Assembly (NCBI RefSeq): GCF_000330505.1
Contig: NW_004443648.1
Location: 118,536-182,535, forward strand
Reading direction: 5' to 3'
DNA: 64,000 bases
DNA from: Entamoeba invadens IP1
Taxonomy: Eukaryota; Evosea; Mastigamoebida; Endamoebidae
Shown: one piece after another, positions 54,644-64,000 of the stretch
Numbering within the stretch: the first letter of the stretch is position 1
How the letters are laid out: every line of letters starts with the position of its first letter
Program-made: the position numbers and the translations under genes
The notes under the pieces: model-generated
What the model was told of the DNA's origin: nothing
Databases searched by the model: none
The model's input: the letters and a program-made list of their open reading frames with translations, nothing else

Positions 54644-55195
54644 CAATTGATATTATTGAGTTGATAAATTAAATTATAATTGTTATAATTATTAATTAAT
54701 TAAATTAATTTTTAATTTATATGTTAGATTAAATGGTTTCTATTATTGTAAAGTATTCTTTTAGATGTTAAAATTTGGAAAAACACAAGAGTAAATATGA
54801 TTTGTAATAGATAGATGATACTTCCTTTCAATCAGCTATTACAGCCGATATCCTGTAAAATTTAAAGAGTGGTGTCTTTGTAATGTATTGTTATTTCAAT
54901 TATTTGAGTTAAAGAAAAACAAATTTGTTATTTATTCAAAAAATGGTATATTATTAATTAAAATAATAAAGTAATAATAATTAAATAAAACCAAATAAAA
55001 ACTTCAAATAATTTATTTGACTTTTTTTTCCTGAAAAAACTCAACAAAACGGCGTAAAACAATAAAAAACTTGTGTGACATTTTTAAAAGAGAAAATGAA
55101 TTTTTTAGACAGTCAATTCCTTCAAAAAATAAAATAAAGAGAAGATTGACGTCAAACACTCATTAAAAAGCAGAGTAATAACTTTATTAGTCAGA
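54644..55195. other. divergent intergenic region
   Basis: 552 bp between two divergently transcribed genes (peptidase and SPRY protein), AT-rich, with no gene visible. It must hold both promoters; I see no strong motif. Confidence 0.4.
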
Positions 55196-56095
55196 ATGAG
55201 TGATTCTAATCTCAGCACATTGTCTGCACAAGTCAGCGCAATCATCGGTTTTATCCAGAAACAGCAGATTTCTTTCCAGAACGAGTTGGCACTTCGCGAC
55301 ATTAAAATAGAAAGTTTGGAAAGTGAAATCAAAAATCTGAAAACCGAACTTTTGGAGCTGAAAAACTCAAAAGTTCCTCAAGAAGTCAAAACACCTACAA
55401 AAATTGAAAAAGTCAAAGCACTTGAGAAAGTGGAGAAAATTGAAAAAGCCTTAATCTTACCGTCGAAAAATGACGAAACAACACTGGAAGCTCTTTACGA
55501 AACAAAACTTAAAGACTGTCTTCAAACAGAACTTCCAGTCAAGAAAGACGACGGGACTACTTGGAAACAAAGCTACGAGACCTTTGTCGCATTTCCAATC
55601 ATCAAAACCAATTTCGCCACAAACGAGAATGGAGTCTATGTATCAAATCAGCAGTGGGACTCATACTCAACAGTTAAAGTTTATAAGACCTCCGAGTTTG
55701 TGAAGGTCAGTTACACACCAAAGAACTATTGTGAAATCACTCTCAACACTCCCTTCCAAAAACTCATCAGTTTTGGCCTTGTAGATAACCCGAATTACAC
55801 AAACAAGTGTTGTATTGGGAAAGAAAAGGAGAGTCTTGGGATGACGAGCGATGGGTACTTCTCATGGCCAAATGGCCAGAAAAAGAAAGCGACGCGTGTC
55901 TGGGGTGTTGGTGATGTCATTGGTGTGGGCACCGACCCCGACAACAAATTGGTGTATTTCACGTTCAACGGGAGAGTCATCATGAAAGTCCAAGTCACCT
56001 TTTCGAAGTGGTATGTTGCCCTTCAGACAAACAACTGGATTGGGTTTGAGGAGAACTTTGGGCGGGACCCATTCATCTATGATGTTATTCACTGA
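55196..56095 (+). CDS. coiled-coil SPRY-domain protein
   Basis: A 299-residue single-exon protein. Residues ~20-60 form a coiled coil (NELALRDIKIESLESEIKNLKTELLELKN). A Lys/Glu-rich linker follows (IEKVKALEKVEKIEK). The C-terminal ~180 residues form a SPRY/B30.2-like domain: ISFGLVDN, LGMTSDGYFSWPNGQKK, VWGVGDVIGVGTDPDNKLVYFTFNG and WYVALQTNNWIGFEENFGRDPFIYDV. SPRY domains bind peptides and often act as substrate receptors or scaffolds; the coiled coil suggests an oligomer. No RING or other enzyme domain is present. The partner is unknown. Confidence 0.85.
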   Translation: MSDSNLSTLSAQVSAIIGFIQKQQISFQNELALRDIKIESLESEIKNLKTELLELKNSKVPQEVKTPTKIEKVKALEKVEKIEKALILPSKNDETTLEALYETKLKDCLQTELPVKKDDGTTWKQSYETFVAFPIIKTNFATNENGVYVSNQQWDSYSTVKVYKTSEFVKVSYTPKNYCEITLNTPFQKLISFGLVDNPNYTNKCCIGKEKESLGMTSDGYFSWPNGQKKKATRVWGVGDVIGVGTDPDNKLVYFTFNGRVIMKVQVTFSKWYVALQTNNWIGFEENFGRDPFIYDVIH

Positions 56096-56284
56096 CTCTA
56101 TTTATTAATTTAATTCTATTTAATATGGTTACTTCAATTAATACCAATACCAACGGACTTTGTATTAATTTGAGTGTTGTAGAGACAAAGATTTTTCCAG
56201 AAATAAAGAGTTCTATTTTAGAAACCCCTTTTTTTTAAAGCCAAGAAAAAATCGAAGAGACTTGAAATAAACAAGCAAAACCAT

Positions 56285-58087
56285 ATGAAGAGCGTGATCG
56301 ACGCAAACGGGAATCAGAGGTGGAAAGACATCAACGAGAAAGAAGACACGGAGAAAATACGAGTCTACTTTCCGAATATCATCAGCGAGTTTTGTCGCAG
56401 TCACGGATTCAATTACACATCCCCTTCAAAAATTACACCCGTACCTCAAGTCTCAAATAACCCTTTTTTTCGGCAGATATTGGGATCACCATTGGGTATC
56501 CAGGCACTCTTATATTGCATTAAGTATGGACTGACGTTGGTGGTGCCATTAAACCCCCCCGAACTGTCTATTGAGTTTTTGTCAACACATATGATTGTGA
56601 GAAAACAGGGGGGAAAGGACTTTGTGTCGCTCAATGGGATATATGGGACAATAGAGTCTGAGGGATTGTCACCGTATACAGAACAATTGATTCCATTTCC
56701 TACCGTTATTCACCCTGAAATTTTGAGCGACAGAGAGTCGTTCAATTTGCTCAGAAAAAGCTCAAAGAATTTCAGAAGTGATGGGGGATCGTCGTTCATT
56801 GAAGGGTCGATTTTCGAAATACCCTTTGGGAACATCCCGATCTTGTTCATATCACAGACACTCAGATTTGAAGGATGCATGTGGGGATTCATTAACGAAA
56901 ATGTTCAAAACGAATGGAAGGTGAAGACGTACTGTCCTTTGTGTATTCCCGAAATTGATGTGAATGTCTCCAACGAAGAAACTATCCAGCGAGTCACACG
57001 CACTTATTCGAGAAATTCAGTGAAGATCCCAAAAGACTTGACGTCACGTAAAAAAGCGGAAGAGCGCGAGAAAGAGCGACTTAAGAAGATCTTCCAAACG
57101 GAGAATTTAGTGTGGATCTATTCCAATGTCGAAGAGGAACAAGGCGAATTAGAAAGTTCCGTATCACAAGCGATGAGTGACCCTGTGATGGTCCAATACA
57201 TCTCCGCGACTAAGTCGCAATTTCCGGAGTTAGTTAAAGGAAAGAGTTGTGAAGAGCGAGCCAAATTATTGAAGCGAGTAGTTAACCAAATGGTTAACAA
57301 ACTCCCACAAAGTTTCAAAGACAAAAATTATGACAATTTGGCAGTCAGAAAAGTCGTCGAGAACATTACAACATCCCTCTTGTTCGAGTTTATATGGCCA
57401 CCAGCGTATGGGGATAGAATAGACACTAAAGAGTTGGTTGATGACAATAAACTGTCAAACACAATTGAAGATCATCAATTCATTCGAGCCGTCCATCTCG
57501 ACGTCGGATTCTTAGACGAAGAAATTGGACGGGTTGGGTCGAGACAAGTCATCGGCATTTTGAGGAAGATGAACAACTTTAAGACCCCATCACAGAAGTT
57601 GGTGCAGCTTGGAAACGCATTTAAAGCACTTCAGGCACTCACATTTTCATTGTTACCCCCCGGTGACTCGGTGACTGCAGATGTCCTCTTACCGTCATTT
57701 ATATACATCGTGATACGAGCTAATTTACCACACTTGTCGAGTACCTACTCATACTTGTCTGCGTTCTCTGATCGGTGTGACCCTAACGGAGAGTACTCGT
57801 ACTACTTGACTAACCTCTTTGGAGCAATTTCGTTCTTGTTGCAAGTGACTGGGAAGCAGCTTACTATTGATGAAAAGATCTACGAAGACGCCATTCAAAA
57901 GATCAAAGTCGAGAAGAAGGAAGTGGGGAATCTGTTTGATCAGAAGCGGGAGGATGGGTACGCGAAGTTTGAGAGGATGAAAGACATCGAAACGCTGAAC
58001 GAGTTGGACAAGGTGGAGTTGCTTAGAGAGTATAAGGAACTTGTCAGGAAGAATGAAGAACTGCGAAAGGAGTTGAACATAAAATAA
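56285..58087 (+). CDS. VPS9-domain protein, Rab5-type guanine exchange factor
   Basis: A 600-residue single-exon protein. The VPS9 domain spans roughly residues 340-520: an N-terminal helical bundle (LLFEFIWPPAYGDR, HLDVGFLDEEIGRVG), then the catalytic segment SVTADVLLPSFIYIVIRANLPHLSSTYSYLSAF and GEYSYYLTNLFGAISFL. The Asp of ADVLLP and the Tyr in the YYLTNL segment are the conserved exchange residues. Residues 60-230 form an unassigned globular region with two Cys in CPLCIPE. A coiled coil ends the chain (LDKVELLREYKELVRKNEELRKEL). VPS9 proteins load GTP on Rab5-class GTPases on early endosomes and phagosomes. The next gene lies tail-to-tail, only 38 bp away. Confidence 0.88.
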   Translation: MKSVIDANGNQRWKDINEKEDTEKIRVYFPNIISEFCRSHGFNYTSPSKITPVPQVSNNPFFRQILGSPLGIQALLYCIKYGLTLVVPLNPPELSIEFLSTHMIVRKQGGKDFVSLNGIYGTIESEGLSPYTEQLIPFPTVIHPEILSDRESFNLLRKSSKNFRSDGGSSFIEGSIFEIPFGNIPILFISQTLRFEGCMWGFINENVQNEWKVKTYCPLCIPEIDVNVSNEETIQRVTRTYSRNSVKIPKDLTSRKKAEEREKERLKKIFQTENLVWIYSNVEEEQGELESSVSQAMSDPVMVQYISATKSQFPELVKGKSCEERAKLLKRVVNQMVNKLPQSFKDKNYDNLAVRKVVENITTSLLFEFIWPPAYGDRIDTKELVDDNKLSNTIEDHQFIRAVHLDVGFLDEEIGRVGSRQVIGILRKMNNFKTPSQKLVQLGNAFKALQALTFSLLPPGDSVTADVLLPSFIYIVIRANLPHLSSTYSYLSAFSDRCDPNGEYSYYLTNLFGAISFLLQVTGKQLTIDEKIYEDAIQKIKVEKKEVGNLFDQKREDGYAKFERMKDIETLNELDKVELLREYKELVRKNEELRKELNIK

Positions 58088-58125
58088 GTATATCATTTGT
58101 TATGTCTCTGTTGCTTTACATGTCC

Positions 58126-58614
58126 TCATTGCTTTGATAACCAGTTCTGCATCGACTGCGTAGAGTTAATATATGATTGCATCATCTTCTCGCAACTCTC
58201 GCGCTTCGCTACAATCGACTGCATCTTCTTATAAGCGTCGAAGATGTTTTGGTTGATTACACGCATTAATGTCAACTGTTCGAGACAAAGTTGAACAAAA
58301 GCGTCAATTTCTTGGTCAGTGCCAATCGATGGAATTGGCTTAAGTTGTACTTTAGGAGACTGTGGGATCGTTGGAATTGTTTGAAGCATCTGCGTCAAAC
58401 CATCAATTTTCTCGTTTAATGTTTTGGCTAAACTCACTTCGAGATTGGATGGTGTTTGTAGAGGAGATTCTTTCAGTGTTTTTGTCATCATGTGAAGTGA
58501 GTCTGACAACTCTGTTGAAACTTGTGACATTAACTCTTCAATATGTTGTTTAGTTATTGTTGGTGTAGGTTGCGCCGAGACGTTCATTGAATTTAGAGTA
58601 ATATCGTCATTCAT
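58126..58614 (-). CDS. small coiled-coil protein, unknown
   Basis: A 162-residue helical, low-complexity protein. Segments such as KQHIEELMSQVSTELSDSLHMMTKTL and EKIDGLTQMLQTI look like coiled coils, separated by a Pro-rich linker (TIPQSPKVQLKPIPSI). The C-terminal helix (MRVINQNIFDAYKKMQSIVAKRESCEKMMQSYI) could mediate assembly. No family recognised; a subunit of a tethering, kinetochore or dynactin-like complex is conceivable but unsupported. Start set at ATG 58614 because the longer frame begins at GTG. Confidence 0.62.
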   Translation of the reverse strand: MNDDITLNSMNVSAQPTPTITKQHIEELMSQVSTELSDSLHMMTKTLKESPLQTPSNLEVSLAKTLNEKIDGLTQMLQTIPTIPQSPKVQLKPIPSIGTDQEIDAFVQLCLEQLTLMRVINQNIFDAYKKMQSIVAKRESCEKMMQSYINSTQSMQNWLSKQ

Positions 58615-59424
58615 ATTTGGTATCACTTATCAATTACTATTATAACTATATGTTATATTTATTTTTTATTATTAAACTAATAATCAAACAATTGAACAAA
58701 ATAATAAAATAAATAAACTATTTTTATTAAAATATTTATTTAAATTATATCATTCTAATTAAAGACAATACCAGAACTATCTGTTCTTTTATTTTTTTAG
58801 TTAACATCATTCATTATATTTATAATAAAAGATTTTATCAACTTCAGTATTATTTTATTATTAATTAAATATATTATAATAAATAATTAAATTGGAATTA
58901 TGTAACACATCCCAATTTATTATGAATTTTTCTTTATAAAAAGTGTTAGTGTCGAATGGTTTCTATTATTAATTGGCAAATCTAATTCCTTTTCTTTAAA
59001 AAAAACAAAAAACACAGTTTTCCAATTATTTTTTTACCCAATTCAATAAGTAATGTTGACCAAAAAAATAAAAAATTGATATAAAAACAAACTTATTATT
59101 GTGTTATAAAATCTAATAAAACAATCGTTTTTTTTTAAAATAAAATAACTTATTAAGTATTATGATATTTTTTTAATAATTGTCTACAACAGAAAAACAG
59201 TTTTTGTTTATTTTTTGTTGTCAAGAAGTGCCCAAAATGTCTTAATTTCCTTTAAATAACGGGCAAGAAAATGAATACTGTGAAGTTCGAATTGGTAGGA
59301 CATCTACTTATTAGTACATTATTAATTACTTAATAACACAATATAGTAAAACTCGTATTGAATTTGATATCAAAAAATAAAAAATACAAAACACCAAAGT
59401 GAACTGCCAATCCTCAATAACGAG
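58615..59424. other. AT-rich divergent intergenic region
   Basis: 810 bp with no gene visible, dominated by A/T runs. GAACT at 59401-59405 lies 20-24 nt before the ATG of the NT-C2/DIL gene. Confidence 0.4.
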
Positions 59425-61320
59425 ATGTTCAAGAAATACGAGCCGAGTGGGCAACATGTTTTTATATTAGTGAACAGCGTTTCTGACATTCCGATGTTCC
59501 AGCAAAATATCGTTTCCTTGAGATGGAAATATAACAAATCTGAAGGTACTTTTAAGAAGGTTGAAGTGTCCAAAGGGTGTGCATTGTTCAATGAGTCTTT
59601 CACAGTTCCTCTCTTGATTGAACAAAAGAACCAAGAGTACAAAGATGTCAAAATCCAAATTTCATTGATGTCAACCACAGCAAAGCCCACTGAGTTACGT
59701 ACACTGAAAACAACACTAGTGAAGTTACTGAAGAAGACTACAATCCCTGAAAATTATAAGGAAAGTGAGTTCACGTTACCCTTCGAGGAGCTCACGGGTA
59801 AAATCACTTTCTCTGTTTCTTTAAAACAAAGTGATTCGACAGATTCAGTGTCTGTCGAACAAAATTTACAAGAGAGTCCAAAGTCCGACAAAATTTCAAT
59901 AGAAATTGCACCTTCAAAACATTTGTCATTCAACCAATACAGTGGCAGAAAAAGAAGAGCAGCTTCATTTTGTAAAAAAGCTTCCCCTTTTGATAAGGAA
60001 ACTCCTGTGGAGGTTGGTTCCCCACTTTCAATTTACGGCAAAGACTCCACACCATCAGGAATGCACTCTGAAAGTTTGATAAGTACAAAGTGTGTCGAGA
60101 CCAAGAACGCCGATATTTTAAGTCTCCGCGAACCCAAACGGAAACACATTAATGTCAACTTCGCGCAGAATGCCGTGACGCTTTCTCCACGGGAATTAAA
60201 TAAAATGAAAATGGAGGAAGAGATTAAGACAGTCGATGACAAAGACAAGCGCATTGAATTTTTGGAGGAGAGAGTCAAGTTTCTGGAGAGAACAAATATC
60301 GAACTCGAACACACTCAATTCATAAAAGCGTCATCATTCATCATGGAAACATTCTTCTCTATTCGACTGACAACAGAAAATGATGTCACTGTCACCGCAG
60401 CAAGAATCTGCCACGTACTCACAAAAGACTTTTTGTTGGACGATAAGAACAATGACTTCTTGTCCCATATCATTAATGCAATTTACTCGTTGTCGATCAG
60501 TAATAAAACTTCTTTGGAACAATGCGTGTATTGGATCGCAACGGTCTCGAGTGTCATCGAGCACATCAGAAAGTTCAAAGGAATCATTGGGCTAGAAAAC
60601 AAACTCATACCTTATGAGAGCTCTTTGGTACCACAACGAGCACTTATCGCGGGATGGGTAGTCGAAATGGTGTGCGACACGAACAAAGAGTATTACAAGT
60701 TCTTTGTCGACAAAGAAACAAAGTTTGTTGGTTGCCTTTTGGAATGGTTTGAAGAGAATAACACTGAGGTACAACTTCGAAAAGATTTGTTTACTTGTTA
60801 ATAACATGAGGAAATTCAAAATGAGTGACGACTTTGTGATGAAGATGGCGACTTTTGTCATCGACATTTCATCGAAAAATCTGTTCAATTACATCATCCA
60901 AGAGCAAATGGAAATAACACGCGACTTGTTAGCGACTATTTGGGAAAAAACTGAACTCTTCACATCACTCATAGCAAAGGAAGTCGTCGTCACTTTGGAA
61001 CACATGAGAAGCGTCAAAGTCCTCAAAGACTTCGACACTGTTGTGACAGCGGCGACAAAACCAACGAAGACTCTCAAGGCAGACTTGGAAGCAATTGGCG
61101 TAAAAGCATTTAACCAAACACAACTGACAACACTGTTGTCGAGAGTCAAACCACCACTGTTTGTTCTGATGAATTTTCTTTGTATCATAAAAGGTAAAAT
61201 GAGTTTTTTTGAAATGAATTAATAAATAGTTCATCGGCAGTACTCGCAGAGTTTGTTGGCGGTGGACCACTTTCTATGACTTTCGACTACGCATCTGCTC
61301 TCATGTCTGGATTCTTTTAA
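59425..61320 (+). CDS. NT-C2 and DIL-like domain protein (3 exons, one junction uncertain)
   Basis: Predicted 608-residue protein. Residues ~8-140 look like an N-terminal C2 (NT-C2) domain (QHVFILVNSVSDIPMF, VSLRWKYNKSEG, LFNESFTVPLLI, YKDVKIQISLM). A disordered linker and a coiled coil (RIEFLEERVKFLERTNIELEHT) follow. The C-terminal ~280 residues resemble a DIL (dilute) globular domain (LEQCVYWIATVSSVIEHIRKF, NLFNYIIQEQ), used for cargo attachment. Exons: 59425-60788, 60811-61193, 61241-61320. Intron 2 (47 nt, GTAAAAT...CGGCAG, phase 1) gives VLAEFVGGGPLSMTF; donor GTATCAT at 61182 is an alternative. Intron 1 would be 22 nt (GTTTACTT...ATGAG) with an unusual GAG end; a 37-nt version or a one-base frameshift is possible. 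It would tether membranes or motors, by analogy only. Confidence 0.66.
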
Positions 61321-61943
61321 TCCTTTAATGTATTAGTTTTTTGGTGTATGTTTTTCTCTTTTACATAGTTTATCTAATAATATATTATTATATTTCAACG
61401 TATTCGAATAGTGAACTATATTGTTCTATTTATTTTAATATACTAAATTTGTCTTGACAATTCAATAATAAAAATATAGTAATAATTAATTAAAATTATA
61501 TATAGTTTCTAATAAATGTTTTTTGTGTTTAAAATAAAAAACATAACAAAAAAAAAATTCTAAAACATTTTTGAACAATATTTTGGGTTTATTATTATAA
61601 TTTTTTTAAATTAATTATAGTTTTAATTATATTGATTTAAAAGTATAATTATTAGTTCAAATTGTCAAAAAATCAAAAAGCTGAAATCTATTTTTAGATA
61701 TTTTTGTCGAGTATTTATTTAACTATTTTTGTTCAAAAATTCAAATTAAATAAAAATAAACAAACTTTTATACCCCAAAATTAGGGTAAAAGCTATAAAA
61801 ATGTATCTTTTGTTGAAATAATTTGTTTGACGTAAAGAAAAATAATCGAACAATTTATAACAACAAAAGATTAATAAATAAGCGAAAAAGGTATATTTTT
61901 TTTGTTTTTTCTTCAATATCAAATTATAAAGAAAAGCATTAAA
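61321..61943. other. AT-rich intergenic stretch
   Basis: 623 bp between converging genes; only A/T-rich DNA, no gene or repeat that I can support. Confidence 0.4.
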
Positions 61944-62597
61944 TTATTTACCAAAGACAGTATGATACAAATTTGAATCCAAAGAAACTTCTCCCTTATT
62001 ACCCAGTTTGTTTAGAATGTATTCTCGAGCTTTTGTGGATTGCAATTTGATTGTTTGATCATCAACAATAAGTTTATTGTTTTTGTGAATTGACAATTTA
62101 CCTTCGATTCCATCAGCCTCGTCTATTTCCAATTTAGTATCAAAGTGATATAAGAAGAGAACGTCTTCAAGATAATGCATGATCTCTTGTCTTTTTTCGA
62201 AACTAAATCGCCTATTTGCTGTTTTTTGAGACAGACCAGTTTTGAGAAGGTAATTGATTTTGTCTTTTTTTCGCATTGCAACATAATCTAAAATATTAAG
62301 GGTATCCTTTTCAAATACAATTTCTTTGACACGCATAAATTGAAGTGTCTTTGTTGCTAAATGACGAGGCTTACCAATTATTACAGTCGAAAAGCTACTT
62401 AAAAGTGTAATATAAATGATACCCAATTCACTTTGAGCAGTTTGCATCGTTTGTGCTCGTCGTGGTATTGGATCATTATCTTCTAAATTGGGAGTTACGT
62501 GCCGCAGTGGAAGGTAGTGCATCTTCTTTTTCAAACCTTTAAATAAATAGTTCTTTTTCGTTGTCTTTTGAAAATTTGGTTGTTGAAATAAATTCAT
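61944..62597 (-). CDS. unknown protein, member B of a local paralogous pair
   Basis: A 217-residue protein of no known family, diverged from the product at 43609-44193 but alignable along most of its length. Shared features are a hydrophobic helix with a following basic residue (LGIIYITLLSSFSTVIIGKPR), the segment DYVAMRKKDKINYLLKTGLSQKTANRRFSFEKRQEI (helix-turn-helix-like, with recognition-helix residues TANRR), and an end KAREYILNKLGNKGEVSLD. The first 40 residues are basic and poorly conserved. A DNA-binding regulator is the simplest guess from the HTH-like stretch; no evidence beyond that. It sits between AT-rich deserts, like its relative. Confidence 0.68.
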   Translation of the reverse strand: MNLFQQPNFQKTTKKNYLFKGLKKKMHYLPLRHVTPNLEDNDPIPRRAQTMQTAQSELGIIYITLLSSFSTVIIGKPRHLATKTLQFMRVKEIVFEKDTLNILDYVAMRKKDKINYLLKTGLSQKTANRRFSFEKRQEIMHYLEDVLFLYHFDTKLEIDEADGIEGKLSIHKNNKLIVDDQTIKLQSTKAREYILNKLGNKGEVSLDSNLYHTVFGK

Positions 62598-64000
62598 TTC
62601 GTGAAAATTAATGTTTTTAAAACGACAACGGAAGTAGAATTACGATGATCAATTGAATTAAACAAAAATTTGATTAATAATTTTAATATTTTAAGCTAAA
62701 AATTGCTTTATGTAAATCGAAAGTTTTTTTATGATCATATTTATAGATTGTATTTTTTAAAAAAAAGTTACAATTTGACACCTTTTGATTTAAAAACTAA
62801 AATAATCAAACTCAAAAAACCAACAATTTTGATTTAAAATCATTCCCATAATGTAATTTGGAAAAAAAATTAAATAAAATAATTTAAAAGAAATAATATT
62901 ATTTGGTTTTTTATTAATTAAACTTATATAATAGATAATAATAATTTTTGTTATAAAATGATAAACTATGAACCAATAATTTAAATTAATATTTATTTAT
63001 AATTAATAAATAATTATTTGATAATAACAAATTATTACAATTTTATTTGTTATACATATTATGATAAATTTTTTACAGTTTTCAGCTATTTAAGAAATTA
63101 TTATATATTAGGAAATAAACTAAAAATGTACTAAAATATATAATAATAATATTAATAAATAATAATTGTTATTTTTGGTTATAAAATTGATTAAAAGTTT
63201 TGATATAATTTTAATTTTAATTATTATTTCAAATAAAAAAAAAAGACAGTAAAACAATACTAAATTAGTAAACCAATGGTTTATTTTATTATATAAACGA
63301 TTTGTATTTTAATTATTCCCCAAATTTTAAATAAAACACCTTTAGTTTTGTTAAACTTCAAATTTGATCTGGTAATTAAAAATCAGAAATATTCAATAAA
63401 TGTATGTAAAATGAAACATTTTAATAATGTTTAGTTAAAACAATTTGGTCAATCATTTGTCATAATAATTTGTCAAGTTTTCGGCGGTAATAACTTTAGA
63501 TAATCAAGAAGATTTAATAACCTCATTATTTTAAGGAAATCAAACTAAAAAAATGATATCTGTTAAGCTTTTTATCAGTTAAATTAGTTTTGCCTAAAGT
63601 GCAATATGTTAAAAAAACACATTGTTTTCTTATATTTGTTTACCATAAAAAAATACTGACAAAAACACCTTAATTTTAATAAAATTTGCCTAACATTTAT
63701 ATTATTCATTTTACACATAATAAGTGTTAAAGTGTCTTTTGTTTGCCTCATCTACAAAAAATCTTTAAACCAAGATCAGACCTCAAACACAAACCGAGAA
63801 AAATTCCGATTTTAAAAATATTCTTTGTTGCACGAAGTTTGCAGAAAGCCCAGAAAATTCGATGGACTCTTCTTTTGATGTTTAAGAATTTCCATCCAAA
63901 AGCCCCGCTTGACGGCCAGACAATGCCGTGAAAACTTCAAAGAACATTCGATACTTTAAAAAAGAAACAATGAATATATAGTAAAAGAACCATAAAAAAA
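62598..64000. other. AT-rich desert to the window end
   Basis: 1.4 kb, nearly all A/T-rich with no supported gene. From about 63740 to 63935 the composition is less AT-rich, and a 62-codon frame without ATG (starts TTG) encodes a basic peptide (PHLQKIFKPRSDLKHKPRK). It could be an exon or a decayed gene. It is too short to call. Confidence 0.45.

Noticed and set aside
63743..63931. 62-codon frame with basic product
   Set aside because: It has no ATG, no similarity and no splice partner that I can place. It was left as part of the terminal desert.
1..64000. tRNA arrays, rRNA, CRISPR or LINE/SINE elements
   Set aside because: I looked for Entamoeba-type tRNA arrays, tandem repeats and retroelement enzyme motifs and saw none.

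Overview
The window is nuclear DNA from a protist of the genus Entamoeba, most likely E. invadens or a close relative. The base composition is very AT-rich between genes and moderately AT-rich within them. Introns are short and nearly all begin GTTTGTT or GTTTGG and end TAG or CAG. Gene spacing is tight. A GAACT motif like the Entamoeba GAAC core-promoter element lies 15-45 bp before many start codons. Several products are typical of this anaerobic, phagocytic amoeba, including [FeFe]-hydrogenases and many regulators of small GTPases. The genus call is inference from these traits; the species call is weaker.

Region 1 (0-11 kb) is metabolic and housekeeping: a TK1-type thymidine kinase, a spliced four-helix membrane protein, a DUF676-type lipase containing a 23-nt intron, two [FeFe]-hydrogenase genes facing away from each other with an intron at the identical codon, and ubiquitin-activating enzyme E1. 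Region 2 (11-26 kb) is signalling: a GCN2-shaped protein whose two kinase-like domains both look dead, a short Hsp70, a DH-PH RhoGEF, a multi-pass membrane protein, a RalGAP-beta-like protein without its catalytic Asn thumb, a WWE-BRCT protein and an unknown protein. Region 3 (26.7-29.8 kb) is a complete PIF/Harbinger-like DNA transposon with 21-bp inverted repeats, a TTA target-site duplication and two reading frames.

Region 4 (29.9-38.5 kb) holds a giant BEACH-WD40 protein, a small possible MITE and a small two-exon gene. Region 5 (38.5-46 kb) is mostly AT-rich desert with a secreted, extremely basic protein and an unknown gene at 43.6 kb. That gene is a diverged paralogue of one at 62 kb; the family has a helix-turn-helix-like stretch. 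Region 6 (46-61.3 kb) is gene-dense again: a disordered protein with repeated LFDFxFEPTPR motifs, a hypothetical protein, an importin-5-type karyopherin, an M20 peptidase, a coiled-coil SPRY protein, a VPS9 Rab5-GEF, a coiled-coil protein and an NT-C2/DIL-domain protein. The last 2.7 kb is AT-rich apart from the second paralogue.

Several genes only make sense once introns are placed, because the exons lie in different frames. I placed introns by consensus sites, phase and protein-family continuity. All splice models are predictions from DNA alone. No tRNA, rRNA, CRISPR array or bacterial operon is visible.
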